This document shows, piece by piece, positions 17,024-25,359 of a DNA stretch of 64,000 nucleotides; the stretch's first letter is position 1, and each line of letters begins with the position of its first letter. The translations under genes and the position numbers were made by a program. The notes under the pieces are model-generated. The model searched no databases. It saw only the letters and a program-made list of their open reading frames with translations, and was not told where the DNA came from. This stretch comes from Verrucomicrobiota bacterium. GTDB lineage: Bacteria > Verrucomicrobiota > Verrucomicrobiia > Limisphaerales > JADJPG01. The DNA lies in assembly GCA_016713365.1 (NCBI GenBank), contig JADJPG010000021.1, positions 1-64,000 on the forward strand, read 5' to 3'.

Positions 17024-18025
17024 TCAGGCAGCAGTCGAAACGCAATCGCGCTCTTCCATCAACCGTCGGAGCTTGTTCAGCGCGACGTTCTGCAACTGGC
17101 GAATGCGTTCCCGCGTCAGGCGCAGGAGTGCGCCGATTTCTTCGAGCGTCTTTTCGACACCGCCATCGAGACCAAAGCGGAGGCGGAGAATGGTCGCTTC
17201 ACGAGCGGGCAACTTGGGAAGCAACTCGCGAAGCATCTCCAACGAAGTGCCTTGATCGAGGCTCTGACCAGGAACTTCCGCGTTCTCATCGGCCACTACG
17301 TCAGCAAGGCGACTGGACTCGTCGTCACCCAGAGGCGCGTCGAGAGAGGTGGGCCGAACTCGTGCGGTCAGCAGTTCAGAAACGCGATCAGTGCTCAGCT
17401 TCAGCTCCTCGGCCAGCTCTTCAGGAGTCGCTTCGCGGCCGAGTTCCTCGCGGAGGCGGACCTCGGCCTTTCCAAGATGATAAACTTGGTCGACGACGTA
17501 AACCGGCAGTCGGATGGTCTTTCCCTGACTGGCCAGCGCGCGACGAATGCTTTGGCGAATCCACCAAGAACTGTAGGTCGTCAGTTTCGCACCTTTGCGC
17601 GGATCGAAGCGATCCACCGCAAGCATCAGACCGATGTTGCCTTCATTAATGAGGTCCAACAGAGGAAGGCCGAGGTGCTCATATTCACGAGCGATCTTGA
17701 TGACAAAACGAAGGTTGGCGCGAATGAGATGCTCACGAGCCTGATCGTCACCGCGACGAATGCGAGCCGCGAGCTTGACCTCTTCTTTCGGCGTGACGAG
17801 CGGCACTTCACCGACGGCGCGCATGTACATGCTCAGCGCATCGCCCATTGCCACCGGAGTCGACGGGATTTCGATGTTTGTCCTGAGGGAATGCGACAGG
17901 GCTACCGGCTGCGCATTCAGGATGGCAGTCGCTTGAGGCGACAAACGTGATTTACCAGCAGCGCGAGCGGCGCGATTTGGGAGGCAGCTTACCTTGCGGA
18001 GACTTCGTAGTTTGGGGGATGGCAT
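17024..18025 (-). CDS. RNA polymerase sigma factor, sigma-70 family (group 2, RpoD/SigA-like)
   Basis: From the ATG at 18025 the product has 333 residues. Region 1.2 begins near ALSMYMRAVGEVPLVTPKEE. Region 2 is intact: LIRANLRFVIKIAREYEHLG, then LINEGNIGLMLAVDRFDP and TYSSWWIRQSIRRAL. Region 4 ends with the helix-turn-helix TLEEIGALLRLTRERIRQLQ. There is no region 1.1 or non-conserved insert, so this is a stationary-phase/stress-type group 2 sigma rather than the primary one. The frame extends to a TTG at 18070, but ATG is preferred. It diverges from the CarH-like regulator and its stop faces the carotenoid operon, which suggests a light or stress link that is not proven. Confidence 0.92.
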   Translation of the reverse strand: MPSPKLRSLRKVSCLPNRAARAAGKSRLSPQATAILNAQPVALSHSLRTNIEIPSTPVAMGDALSMYMRAVGEVPLVTPKEEVKLAARIRRGDDQAREHLIRANLRFVIKIAREYEHLGLPLLDLINEGNIGLMLAVDRFDPRKGAKLTTYSSWWIRQSIRRALASQGKTIRLPVYVVDQVYHLGKAEVRLREELGREATPEELAEELKLSTDRVSELLTARVRPTSLDAPLGDDESSRLADVVADENAEVPGQSLDQGTSLEMLRELLPKLPAREATILRLRFGLDGGVEKTLEEIGALLRLTRERIRQLQNVALNKLRRLMEERDCVSTAA

Positions 18026-18136
18026 GGCTAGATAAGGGTTTGAGGATTTGTTCGATTGATTTGGGACCAAACACCGGCCCCAGAGTCCGATGAACCACCT
18101 GACAAACGCCGTTCGCCCGTAAGCGCCCCCAATGTT

Positions 18137-18191
18137 TGTCTAGCGACGAATCTGAACATGTCTATAAAGTGTCTAAACTATGTTTAACTGT
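18137..18191. promoter_or_regulatory. Candidate CarH-type operator: half-sites phased at 11 bp
   Basis: TGTCTA starts at 18137, 18159 and 18170, and TGTTTA at 18181. The intervals are 22, 11 and 11 bases, so all four fall in one 11-bp phase. Crystallised CarH binds tandem head-to-tail 11-bp direct repeats, one per DNA-binding domain, so this geometry fits the adjacent regulator. On the minus strand TTGACA (18194 to 18189) reads as a possible -35 element of the sigma gene, which would place the repeats across its promoter. A copy of ATGTTTAACTGT, as at 18180-18191, recurs at 18312-18323. Confidence 0.55.
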
Positions 18192-18311
18192 CAAACTTTT
18201 GTTTATATTTTAGAGTTACACTATTGTAATGTTATTAATACCTTTTTAACAAATACTTACGACACTAAACCTGCTTAAATCGGGGCGCACTGAGAAAGAT
18301 TCTATTGCGAA

Positions 18312-18330
18312 ATGTTTAACTGTTGTACAA
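18312..18330. promoter_or_regulatory. Second operator-like site next to the CarH-like start codon
   Basis: ATGTTTAACTGT (18312-18323) is a 12-base exact copy of 18180-18191, and is followed by the palindrome TTGTACAA (18323-18330). I recall TnTACA-like half-sites for Thermus CarH. The site overlaps the first possible ATG of the regulator frame, which argues that translation begins at 18351 and that the site is an autoregulatory operator. Confidence 0.4.
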
Positions 18331-18350
18331 TTTTAGGTGTTGTAAGACTT

Positions 18351-19307
18351 ATGAACGTTCCGCATCACTCCATTCGCGCTGTTGCCAAGCGAACGGGCCT
18401 TTCACCCCACGTCATCCGGGTTTGGGAAAAGCGTTACCAAGCAGTGGAACCCACCCGAACCGCAACCAACCGCCGGCTTTACTCGGACGCGGAGATTGAG
18501 CGCCTCAGCTTGCTGCGGGACATCACCAACTCCGGACACACCATTGGAAACGTGGCGGCACTTCCCACGGAAAAGCTGAGGGAAATCGCCCATCAAACCC
18601 ACCAAGAGCCGGTCAGTTCCCGCGCCATGCAGCCGGCGACCTCGCACGCCAGTTCTCCCGGGGCTTTGCTCGTCGCGGAATGCATCGAAGCCGTGAAGGC
18701 CCTAAATCCAAAAGCGCTCCAGGATGTTCTCGTTCGCGGCTCAGTGCTGCTGGGCCTGCAAGGACTCCTCCAAGTCGTCGTCGCTCCGCTTGCTCAAGCC
18801 TTGGGGGAACTTTGGCGGGACGGCACGATCACGGCCGCTCACGAACACTTCGCCACGGCTGTCCTGCGAACTCAATTGGGACAAATGACCAAAGGCTTCG
18901 CTGAACCGGACAATGCTCCCAGCCTGATCGTTTCGACACCAGCCGGGCAACTGCACGAATTAGGTGCCCTCCTTGCCGGTGCCACGGCATCCAGTCTGGG
19001 ATGGCGGGTGGCCTATCTAGGAACAAGTTTGCCAGCCGCGGAAATTGCCGGGGCGGCAATTCAACGCCGCGCACGCGCTGTTGCATTGAGCATCGTTTAT
19101 CCGGAAGACGATCCGCGACTGGAATCTGAGCTGACCCGATTGAGGGAATTGCTCCCAGCCCACATTGAGATTCTGGTCGGCGGTCGGGCCATGAACGCTT
19201 ATCGGCCCGCTTTGGATCGGATTGGTGCGCATCAAATTCGCGACCTAAATCAACTCTCCGACACTCTCGACAACCTTCGTAAACCCTCCCATCTCACACG
19301 CGAATGA
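18351..19307 (+). CDS. carH: CarH/LitR-type MerR regulator with B12-binding light-sensing domain
   Basis: The product has 318 residues from the ATG at 18351. Residues 5-75 form a MerR winged helix (HSIRAVAKRTGLSPHVIRVW then NRRLYSDAEIERL). The C-terminal part is a cobalamin-binding module. W155 followed nine residues later by E165-H166 matches the W-x9-EH motif that senses the adenosyl group in CarH. H202 in QLHELG is at the spacing expected for the lower axial ligand. Such proteins repress carotenoid genes in the dark as AdoCbl-bound tetramers and release DNA in light. The gene starts an operon with two small genes (ATGA overlap at 19304) and lies 1.4 kb from the carotenoid operon. An upstream ATG at 18312 is less likely because it overlaps operator-like DNA. 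Confidence 0.88.
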   Translation: MNVPHHSIRAVAKRTGLSPHVIRVWEKRYQAVEPTRTATNRRLYSDAEIERLSLLRDITNSGHTIGNVAALPTEKLREIAHQTHQEPVSSRAMQPATSHASSPGALLVAECIEAVKALNPKALQDVLVRGSVLLGLQGLLQVVVAPLAQALGELWRDGTITAAHEHFATAVLRTQLGQMTKGFAEPDNAPSLIVSTPAGQLHELGALLAGATASSLGWRVAYLGTSLPAAEIAGAAIQRRARAVALSIVYPEDDPRLESELTRLRELLPAHIEILVGGRAMNAYRPALDRIGAHQIRDLNQLSDTLDNLRKPSHLTRE

Positions 19308-19513
19308 AACCGTTATTTTCACCAAATATCGACAATCGCGGCCGCCTCGTCCGTGGCCTTGGCGCCCTCGCGTTGCTGATCGGCGCAGCTTTTGGATTCC
19401 AAGTCTCAATCTGGCTGGGGCTCGTGCTCCTCGCTTCGGGCGGATTCGTGCTTTTTGAAGCCCTCCGCGGGTGGTGCGCGCTACGCGCCTGCGGCATCAA
19501 GACGAAGCTGTAA
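19304..19513 (+). CDS. Small membrane protein, DUF2892/YgaP-like
   Basis: The product has 69 residues. It begins with FSPNIDNRGRLVRGLGALAL, a typical DUF2892 start, and has two short hydrophobic helices (LGALALLIGAAFGF and IWLGLVLLASGGFVLFEAL), followed by a Cys-containing tail (WCALRACGIKT). It overlaps the regulator stop as ATGA and precedes the SRPBCC gene by 11 bases. DUF2892 proteins are inner-membrane proteins of unknown function. The overlap implies coexpression with the light regulator. Confidence 0.82.
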   Translation: MKPLFSPNIDNRGRLVRGLGALALLIGAAFGFQVSIWLGLVLLASGGFVLFEALRGWCALRACGIKTKL

Positions 19514-19524
19514 TTCAATTCGCG

Positions 19525-20004
19525 ATGTATCACTTCCACGACGAGCTCTGGCTGCCGCGGCCGCGGGACGAAGTGTTCCCCTTCTTCGCTGACGCCCGCA
19601 ATCTCGGCGAAATCACGCCGCCGTGGGTGAAGTTCGAGATTCTCACTCCCGCACCCATCGCGATGCATCCGGGGACCCTGATCGACTATCGCATTCGCGT
19701 TCACGGCTTCCCGATTCGCTGGCGCACCGAAATCACGGAATGGAATCCTCCTTTTCACTTCGTCGACGAACAGTTGAGCGGCCCATACTCGAAGTGGCAC
19801 CACACCCATCGCTTTGAGGAAAAGGACGGCGGCACGCTTTGCATCGATGACGTCAATTACCGTCCGCATGGCGGGGCGCTAGTTCACCGCCTGTTCGTCC
19901 GTCGAGACGTCGAACGCATCTTCTCCTATCGCAGGGAAAAACTCCTCGAACTCTTCCCACCCGGTTCTCCGGAACCAGACCACGCCACTACCGAAGCTCG
20001 CTGA
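19525..20004 (+). CDS. SRPBCC (START-like) family protein
   Basis: The product has 159 residues from the ATG at 19525. It shows the polyketide cyclase/START-like fold signature: PRPRDEVFPFFADARNLGEITPPWVKFEILTP near the N-terminus, then a RWRTEITEWNPPFHFVDEQLSGPY strand block and a KWHHTHRFEE strand. These proteins bind small hydrophobic ligands in a deep cavity. It is the third gene of the regulator operon, so a carotenoid or other isoprenoid ligand is possible but speculative. An earlier Met at 19471 would overlap the DUF2892 gene. Confidence 0.82.
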   Translation: MYHFHDELWLPRPRDEVFPFFADARNLGEITPPWVKFEILTPAPIAMHPGTLIDYRIRVHGFPIRWRTEITEWNPPFHFVDEQLSGPYSKWHHTHRFEEKDGGTLCIDDVNYRPHGGALVHRLFVRRDVERIFSYRREKLLELFPPGSPEPDHATTEAR

Positions 20005-20019
20005 CTTCCCCTAGGAACG

Positions 20020-20796
20020 TCACCTTGTTCCAGAGAAATTCAGCCAGAGCAATCGCAGCGTAATCGCAAGAGCGACGCACACAAACACCGGCCGGATGAG
20101 GCGGGTCCCCTTTCGAATCACCACTCTCGAGCCCAGTCTCGCTCCGAGCAACTGCCCCATGCCCATGCTGACGCCTGCCAGCAGATGGCAATGTCCGCCA
20201 ATCAGGAAAACGATCAACGACGCGGCATTGCTCGTGAAGTTCATCAGCTTCGTGTGCGCTGTCGCGCGGGTGAGGTTGAAGCCCAGCCCAATGACAAAGG
20301 CCATCGCCCAGAACGTCCCGGTGCCCGGACCAAAGAAACCGTCATAGAAACCCAACCCCAATCCACACAAGGCAAAGAAAGGTTCCGGTCGCAAGCGGGC
20401 TTGGCGATCCATGTCGCCCAGTCGCGGTTGAAGAATGACGTAGATCGAAATCGCGATCAGCAGCCAGGGAATCACCGTACGCAGCACTGAAGGTGGTAGA
20501 AAGCTGACGAGAGTCGTTCCGACGATAGCTCCTACGAACGTGTATAGAACACCAAGGCGTGAATTGGACCAGTCGATCATCCCGGCGCGACCGAAATGCC
20601 ATGCCGCACTCCCAGACCCGAACGTCGCCTGCAGTTTGTTTGTACCCAAAGCGAGTTCAGGCTGGAGCCCGATGTTCAGGAGAATGGGAATGGTGATCAA
20701 CCCGCCGCCGCCGGCGATGGAGTCGACAAAGCCCGCCGCGAGCCCGGTGGCGAACAGCAACGGATACAGCCAGAACGCAAGCGGCGAGAAGTCCAT
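20020..20796 (-). CDS. TauE/SafE family permease (TSUP)
   Basis: The product has 258 residues and about seven or eight hydrophobic helices. The first carries the diagnostic AAGFVDSIAGGGGLITIPILLNIGL and GTNKLQATFGSGSAAW; a second half-repeat contains GFYDGFFGPGTGTFWAMAFV and HTKLMNFTSNAASL. This two-repeat pattern defines the sulfite/organosulfonate exporter (TSUP, formerly DUF81) family. The transported anion is not predictable. The gene converges on the SRPBCC gene and diverges from the HAD hydrolase. Confidence 0.92.
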   Translation of the reverse strand: MDFSPLAFWLYPLLFATGLAAGFVDSIAGGGGLITIPILLNIGLQPELALGTNKLQATFGSGSAAWHFGRAGMIDWSNSRLGVLYTFVGAIVGTTLVSFLPPSVLRTVIPWLLIAISIYVILQPRLGDMDRQARLRPEPFFALCGLGLGFYDGFFGPGTGTFWAMAFVIGLGFNLTRATAHTKLMNFTSNAASLIVFLIGGHCHLLAGVSMGMGQLLGARLGSRVVIRKGTRLIRPVFVCVALAITLRLLWLNFSGTR

Positions 20797-20886
20797 TCAA
20801 GTTTGTCCGGGCGACTTTGCGCAGACCATTGGTCGAGACAACGACATTGCCATCCTCATTGCAGATCGGTAGTTTTCGCGGCTCTT

Positions 20887-21564
20887 ATGGTCAGACTCGT
20901 ATTGTTCGACATCGACGGCACTCTCATCCTCAGCGGAGGCGCGGGCGAGAAAGCCTTTGCCCAGGTTTGCGAAACCGAATTTGGCATCCCCAACGGCACG
21001 GCGAACCTCAACTTTGCCGGGCGCACGGACACATCGATCATTCGCGAGTTCTTCAACCAGTTCCAGATTGCGCCGTCCCCTGCGAACTTCCAACGTTTTC
21101 TCGACCACTACGTCTTCCGCCTCGATCACCTGCTGGGCCAGCTCCGCGGCACAGTGCTTCCCGGAGTCCATGCCATGCTGCGGAATCTCGAGGCGCTTCC
21201 GGAACAGCCGCTCCTCGGCTTGCTCACGGGAAACATCCGTCTCGGCGCCCAAATCAAGCTGACCCATTACCATCTCTGGACTTGCTTCCGCACAGGAGCA
21301 TTTGCGGACGACCACGAAGATCGCAATCAAATCGCCGCCGTCGCGCGGGATCGCGGAAATCAGCTGCTGGGCCGAGACCTCGACGGTTCAGAGATTCTGG
21401 TCATCGGCGACACCCCTCGTGATGTCGAATGCGCGAACGCTATCGGTGCCCGCTCCATCGCAGTGGCCACCGGAAAATTTTCACGCGAAGAACTGCTGCG
21501 CGAGAAAGCCAACTGGACAGTCGAGACGTTGATGGACGTGTCCGTCCGCGAAGTCTGCGCCTAG
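20887..21564 (+). CDS. HAD-superfamily hydrolase (phosphatase-like)
   Basis: The product has 225 residues from the ATG at 20887. Motif I is LVLFDIDGTL, with the nucleophile and acid/base aspartates. LLTGNI is the motif II Thr region, and ILVIGDTPRDVECANAIG supplies motif IV. A helical cap lies between motifs I and II. The family dephosphorylates small metabolites, with phosphoglycolate-like substrates being common. The open frame further upstream overlaps the TSUP gene antisense and is not used. Confidence 0.88.
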   Translation: MVRLVLFDIDGTLILSGGAGEKAFAQVCETEFGIPNGTANLNFAGRTDTSIIREFFNQFQIAPSPANFQRFLDHYVFRLDHLLGQLRGTVLPGVHAMLRNLEALPEQPLLGLLTGNIRLGAQIKLTHYHLWTCFRTGAFADDHEDRNQIAAVARDRGNQLLGRDLDGSEILVIGDTPRDVECANAIGARSIAVATGKFSREELLREKANWTVETLMDVSVREVCA

Positions 21565-21794
21565 TGCGAATGCGGCTTGCCTGTGCCGCACATGCCGCAG
21601 GACTTGGGCTGGCCCGTGCAATTTCCCGGCGCAGGAGCCGCCGCTCCTCCGGTGGAGGAGGCGAAGGTCGAGAATTTCTTCTCCAGTTTGGGCGAGCCGC
21701 ACTTCGGACACTTGGCGCCTTTCCAATTGCTGGAGCGCACCAGCACTTCCGAATCCTGACCGCACTTCTCGCAATGAAACTCGTAAATCGGCAT
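21561..21794 (-). CDS. FmdB-family zinc ribbon protein
   Basis: The product has 77 residues. It starts with MPIYEFHCEKCGQDSEVLV and contains CPKCG, giving the CxxC...CxxC zinc ribbon of the FmdB regulatory protein family. The C-terminal part is Gly/Ala-rich and ends in CGMCGTGKPHSH, a second Cys/His-rich patch common in these proteins. Its molecular role is not known. It converges on the HAD gene, with stops overlapping by four bases. Confidence 0.9.
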   Translation of the reverse strand: MPIYEFHCEKCGQDSEVLVRSSNWKGAKCPKCGSPKLEKKFSTFASSTGGAAAPAPGNCTGQPKSCGMCGTGKPHSH

Positions 21795-21864
21795 GGAGGA
21801 ATCTTAACGAGATCTTCCGTTCAATCTCAAGAACGAGCTTGGCGGCCAAAATCCTGGACCGTCC

Positions 21865-23187
21865 TCAAAACACCCGCCAGCGCGAAAAGAAGAGGATGGA
21901 AACCACGACGAAGAACGGCAGCAAAATCGGGACGGCGTATTTGAAAAGGTAAGCGAAGAAGCTCGGCGTCTTCACCTTTGCCTGCTCGGAGATCGACTTC
22001 ACCATGAAGTTCGGCCCGTTCCCGATGTAAGTCATCGCCCCAAAGAAAACCGCTCCGAGTGAGATGGCGATCAACTCGTGGTCATGCTGCGCCACGAAGG
22101 TGTGCATGTCGGTGACGGAGTTGAGGCTCAATTGATGCCGCCCCATCGCCGCCGCCAGGAAGGTCAGATACGTCGGCGCATTATCGAGCACGCCGGAGAG
22201 CGCGCCGGTCAGCCAGAAGAACTTCATCTCCGAGTCGAGACCCAGTTCGCTGGAGTGAATTTCAAGGTAGTCGAGCGCCGGAACCATGGTGGCGAAGATG
22301 CCGATGAACAGCCACGCGACTTCCTTGATCGGTGCAAAGTTGAAGTCGTTCGCTTCGTGAATCGGTTTCGGAGTCAGGAAGTATGATCCAAGCGCCGCGC
22401 CCACCATCAAGGCTTCGCTCAGCCCAGGCGGATTGCGCAGAAACACCGCGACGAGAATCACGCCGAGAAAGGCCAGATTCCGCAGTCCATCGAACTTCCA
22501 AGTTTCATGCGCGGTCTCCTTCTCGCGAACCTCCTTGCTGGCGCGGAGAAAATTTCGGCGGTCGAAAAAGTAGAAGATCGTGGTCAATCCAAGGACCGCC
22601 ACCAGCCACGCCTGCCAGCAATGTTCGAGGACCCACCAGAACGGCACGCCCTTGAGGTAGCCGAGGAACAACGGCGGATCGCCAATTGGCGTGAGACAAC
22701 CGCCCACGTTGCTCACCACGAAAATGAAGAAGACGATGTGAAACGCCGTGATGCGATATTTGTTCATCCGAATCCACGGGCGAATCATCAGCATCGAGGC
22801 GCCGGTGGTTCCGATGAAGTTCGCGAGCACCGCGCCAATGAGGAGGAACAGGCAGTTGATGGCCGGGGTGGACTCGCCCTTCACACGAATGTGAATGCCG
22901 CCAGACACGACAAAGAGCGAACCGACCAACGCGATGAAGCTGACGTATTCGTGGGCGACATGCAGCATGCGACCGCTGTTCTTCAGGAAGCCGACGTAGT
23001 AGACGACGGTGATCAAGCCCAGCGCGACCGCCACCTTGGGGTAATGATGTTCCCACCAGTGTTTGTTGATGAACGGCATCACCGCAATGGAGAGCAACAA
23101 CACCGCAAACGGGAGGATCATCAGCGGATTCGGATCCACTCCGCCCGCCGCTGCGAAAAACAGTTGAGATGTCCACGAGTCGAACAT
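21865..23187 (-). CDS. Sodium:proton antiporter-like permease (NhaD/ArsB superfamily)
   Basis: The product has 440 residues from the ATG at 23187 and about eleven to twelve hydrophobic helices. GAVLANFIGTTGASMLMIRP and VSNVGGCLTPIGDPPLFLGY match the two conserved half-repeats of NhaD/ion transporter family members. The C-terminal repeat includes SGVLDNAPTYLTFLAAAM and GNGPNFMVKSI. Na+/H+ exchange at the inner membrane is the most likely activity; a carboxylate or arsenite substrate is possible. The frame extends to 23265, but the Met at 23187 precedes a membrane-like start. Confidence 0.88.
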   Translation of the reverse strand: MFDSWTSQLFFAAAGGVDPNPLMILPFAVLLLSIAVMPFINKHWWEHHYPKVAVALGLITVVYYVGFLKNSGRMLHVAHEYVSFIALVGSLFVVSGGIHIRVKGESTPAINCLFLLIGAVLANFIGTTGASMLMIRPWIRMNKYRITAFHIVFFIFVVSNVGGCLTPIGDPPLFLGYLKGVPFWWVLEHCWQAWLVAVLGLTTIFYFFDRRNFLRASKEVREKETAHETWKFDGLRNLAFLGVILVAVFLRNPPGLSEALMVGAALGSYFLTPKPIHEANDFNFAPIKEVAWLFIGIFATMVPALDYLEIHSSELGLDSEMKFFWLTGALSGVLDNAPTYLTFLAAAMGRHQLSLNSVTDMHTFVAQHDHELIAISLGAVFFGAMTYIGNGPNFMVKSISEQAKVKTPSFFAYLFKYAVPILLPFFVVVSILFFSRWRVF

Positions 23188-23307
23188 GGGCGGGAGGATA
23201 GGAGGCGGGACATTGACGAAACAAGCGACAACAACGGGGCCGACGTGAAACTTTCCCAATCGCATTGGGCATTGAGTCCCACGCCGGAACTCCCCTATCG
23301 TGACAAC

Positions 23308-23937
23308 GTGATTGCGTTACTTGATTACGGGTCCGGCAACCTGCGCAGCGTGGAAAAGGCTCTCCGAAAAGTGGGCGCTGATGTTCACGTCACGACGCGC
23401 GCGGACGGCATGAAGGACGCACGCGGGATCGTTCTCCCCGGCGTCGGCGCGTTCGACGATTGCATCACCGCCATGCAGCGGCAGGAACTCCTGGCTGGAG
23501 TTCGCGATTTCATTTCGTCCGGACGCCCATTTCTCGGAATCTGCGTCGGATACCAGGCGCTCTTCGAGAAAAGCGAGGAGTTTAACAGCTGCGCGGCTGG
23601 CATTGGAGTGTTTCGAGGCAAGGTGGTTCGTTTCCCCAAGGTCGAAGGACTCAAGGTTCCGCAGATCGGCTGGAACCAGATTGAGTTCACGCAGCCTGAT
23701 TGTCCCCTGCTCCGCGGCATCAAGAACGGAAGCTACGTCTACTTCGTCCACAGCTTCTTTCCCCAACCCGAGGACGTCAGCATCGTCGCGACCCGCACGA
23801 ATTACGGCGGGAACTTCGCGTCGGCCGTGTGGAAGGATAATGTGTTCGCCACCCAGTTTCATCCAGAGAAGAGCCAGGAGGTAGGATTGAAGCTGCTGCA
23901 GAACTTCGTTGAATTGGCGGAACACGGCCAGAACTGA
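23308..23937 (+). CDS. hisH: Imidazole glycerol phosphate synthase subunit HisH
   Basis: The product has 209 residues with a GTG start at 23308 (IALLDYGSGNLRSVEKALRK). The class I glutamine amidotransferase triad is visible: C79 in FLGICVGYQALFE, and His and Glu in ATQFHPEKSQ. GVGAFDDC and KVPQIGWNQI are HisH-specific landmarks. With HisF it makes imidazole glycerol phosphate and AICAR in histidine synthesis, HisH supplying ammonia from glutamine. No other his gene is adjacent. The longer open frame upstream is antisense to the antiporter gene and is discarded. Confidence 0.95.
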   Translation: MIALLDYGSGNLRSVEKALRKVGADVHVTTRADGMKDARGIVLPGVGAFDDCITAMQRQELLAGVRDFISSGRPFLGICVGYQALFEKSEEFNSCAAGIGVFRGKVVRFPKVEGLKVPQIGWNQIEFTQPDCPLLRGIKNGSYVYFVHSFFPQPEDVSIVATRTNYGGNFASAVWKDNVFATQFHPEKSQEVGLKLLQNFVELAEHGQN

Positions 23938-23968
23938 CGAACGCCGCCGGTCAAAAAGTCCGGCGCCC

Positions 23969-24181
23969 TCAGAGCTCGTCTTCGCGATCTGAATAAAACA
24001 GCCGGTGCGCCCGGTCATACTCGGCATCCGGCACAAACACCTTCGCCAGCCGGTTCAAGTCGCCGTCGTCCGGCTGGGAAGGATCTTCAAATTCCTGCGA
24101 GGCCATGATGCCGTGCTTCTCCAGCATCACCACCAGCATCTCGGTGTTCACCACCGGCCCCGTGTAAAACAGCTTCATCAA
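23969..24181 (-). CDS. DUF2007-like small protein (putative signal transducing protein)
   Basis: The product has 70 residues. MMKLFYTGPVVNTEMLVVML followed by EKHGIMASQEF resembles DUF2007 proteins, which start with a short strand and a helix that reads ...E..ml...LeaaGI. The tail FVPDAEYDRAHRLFYSDREDEL fits the family helix. The domain is described as a putative signal-transducing, PII-like fold, but its partner is unknown. It diverges from the radical SAM gene. Confidence 0.7.
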   Translation of the reverse strand: MMKLFYTGPVVNTEMLVVMLEKHGIMASQEFEDPSQPDDGDLNRLAKVFVPDAEYDRAHRLFYSDREDEL

Positions 24182-24282
24182 TCATCCCAACGTAGCGAAG
24201 CACCGTCGACCCGGCGATCGAAATGAAGAAACGTTGCGTTCGCCGTTGCGATTCCGCGCGAGGCTTCACATCTTGAGCAAGC

Positions 24283-25359
24283 GTGAAAGATTCGTCTCCA
24301 ACTCCCCGAGGACGCGGCGCGGCTGGCAATCCCGCCAACCGCTTCGAGGCGATCCAGCTGGAGCGGGATGAAGATTGGAATCCCGCGGAGGATCCGGCAC
24401 CGGGAACACGCTTCTTCCGCGACGCCTCGCAGACCATCATCAATTACAACGACAGTCCTGACATTGGATTCGACGCAAGCATCAATCCCTATCGCGGCTG
24501 CGAGCACGGCTGCATCTATTGCTACGCGCGCCCGACTCATGAATACCTCGGCTTCTCGGCCGGACTGGATTTCGAGAGCCGCATCATGGTGAAGGAGAAT
24601 GCGCCGGAATTGCTGCGCGCAGAACTCTCGTCGCGGAAATGGAAACCCCAGGTCATCGCGCTAAGTGGAGTCACCGATTGCTACCAGCCGGTTGAACGAA
24701 AATTGCAGCTCACCCGGCGATGTCTGGAAGTCCTCGCTGAATATCGAAACCCGGTCGGCATCGTGACCAAGAACCATCTCGTTACCCGGGACATCGATGT
24801 GCTGACCCAACTCGCGGCTCACCAAGCAGTGGCTGTCTTTGTCTCAATCACGACCCTCGACAGTGAACTCGCCTCGAAGCTCGAACCGCGCGCTTCCCTG
24901 CCAGCGCATCGGTTGGAGGCGATTCGGAAGCTGGCCGAGGCTGGAATTCCGACCGGGGTGATGACGGCTCCGGTGATTCCTGCCATCAACGATCACGAGG
25001 TACCGCGATTGATTGCGGCCGCGGTCGAGGCGGGAGCACAGTTTGCGGGCTACGTGACGTTGCGCCTGCCCTTTGGATTGGGACCGCTCTTTGAAGACTG
25101 GCTGACGCGGCATTTTCCCGACCGCCGCGAAAAGGTACTGGGACGACTGAAGTCGATTCGCGCCGGCAAGGTCAACGACCCGAGGTTTGGTTCCCGGATG
25201 CGAGGGGAAGGAATCTTCGCGGACCAGATTGAGGCCCTGTTTGCGACGGCGTGTCGCAAAGCGGGAATCGCCGGGCGCCGGCCAGAAATATCAGCCGCTG
25301 CCTTTCGCGTTCCTTCTTCAACGACCGAAAATAGACAAAGTTTGTTTCCATTTGGATGA
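24283..25359 (+). CDS. PA0069-family radical SAM protein
   Basis: The product has 358 residues with a GTG start. The N-terminus RGRGAAGNPANRFE and INPYRGCEHGCIYCYARPTHEYLG match the PA0069 family, in which C-x3-C-x2-C binds the 4Fe-4S cluster that cleaves SAM. VIALSGVTDCYQPVERKLQLTRR and VTKNHLVTRDIDVL are further conserved blocks. The group is related to spore photoproduct lyase-like DNA repair proteins, but the substrate is not known. The gene converges on the NagB-like gene across 485 bp. Confidence 0.93.
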   Translation: MKDSSPTPRGRGAAGNPANRFEAIQLERDEDWNPAEDPAPGTRFFRDASQTIINYNDSPDIGFDASINPYRGCEHGCIYCYARPTHEYLGFSAGLDFESRIMVKENAPELLRAELSSRKWKPQVIALSGVTDCYQPVERKLQLTRRCLEVLAEYRNPVGIVTKNHLVTRDIDVLTQLAAHQAVAVFVSITTLDSELASKLEPRASLPAHRLEAIRKLAEAGIPTGVMTAPVIPAINDHEVPRLIAAAVEAGAQFAGYVTLRLPFGLGPLFEDWLTRHFPDRREKVLGRLKSIRAGKVNDPRFGSRMRGEGIFADQIEALFATACRKAGIAGRRPEISAAAFRVPSSTTENRQSLFPFG

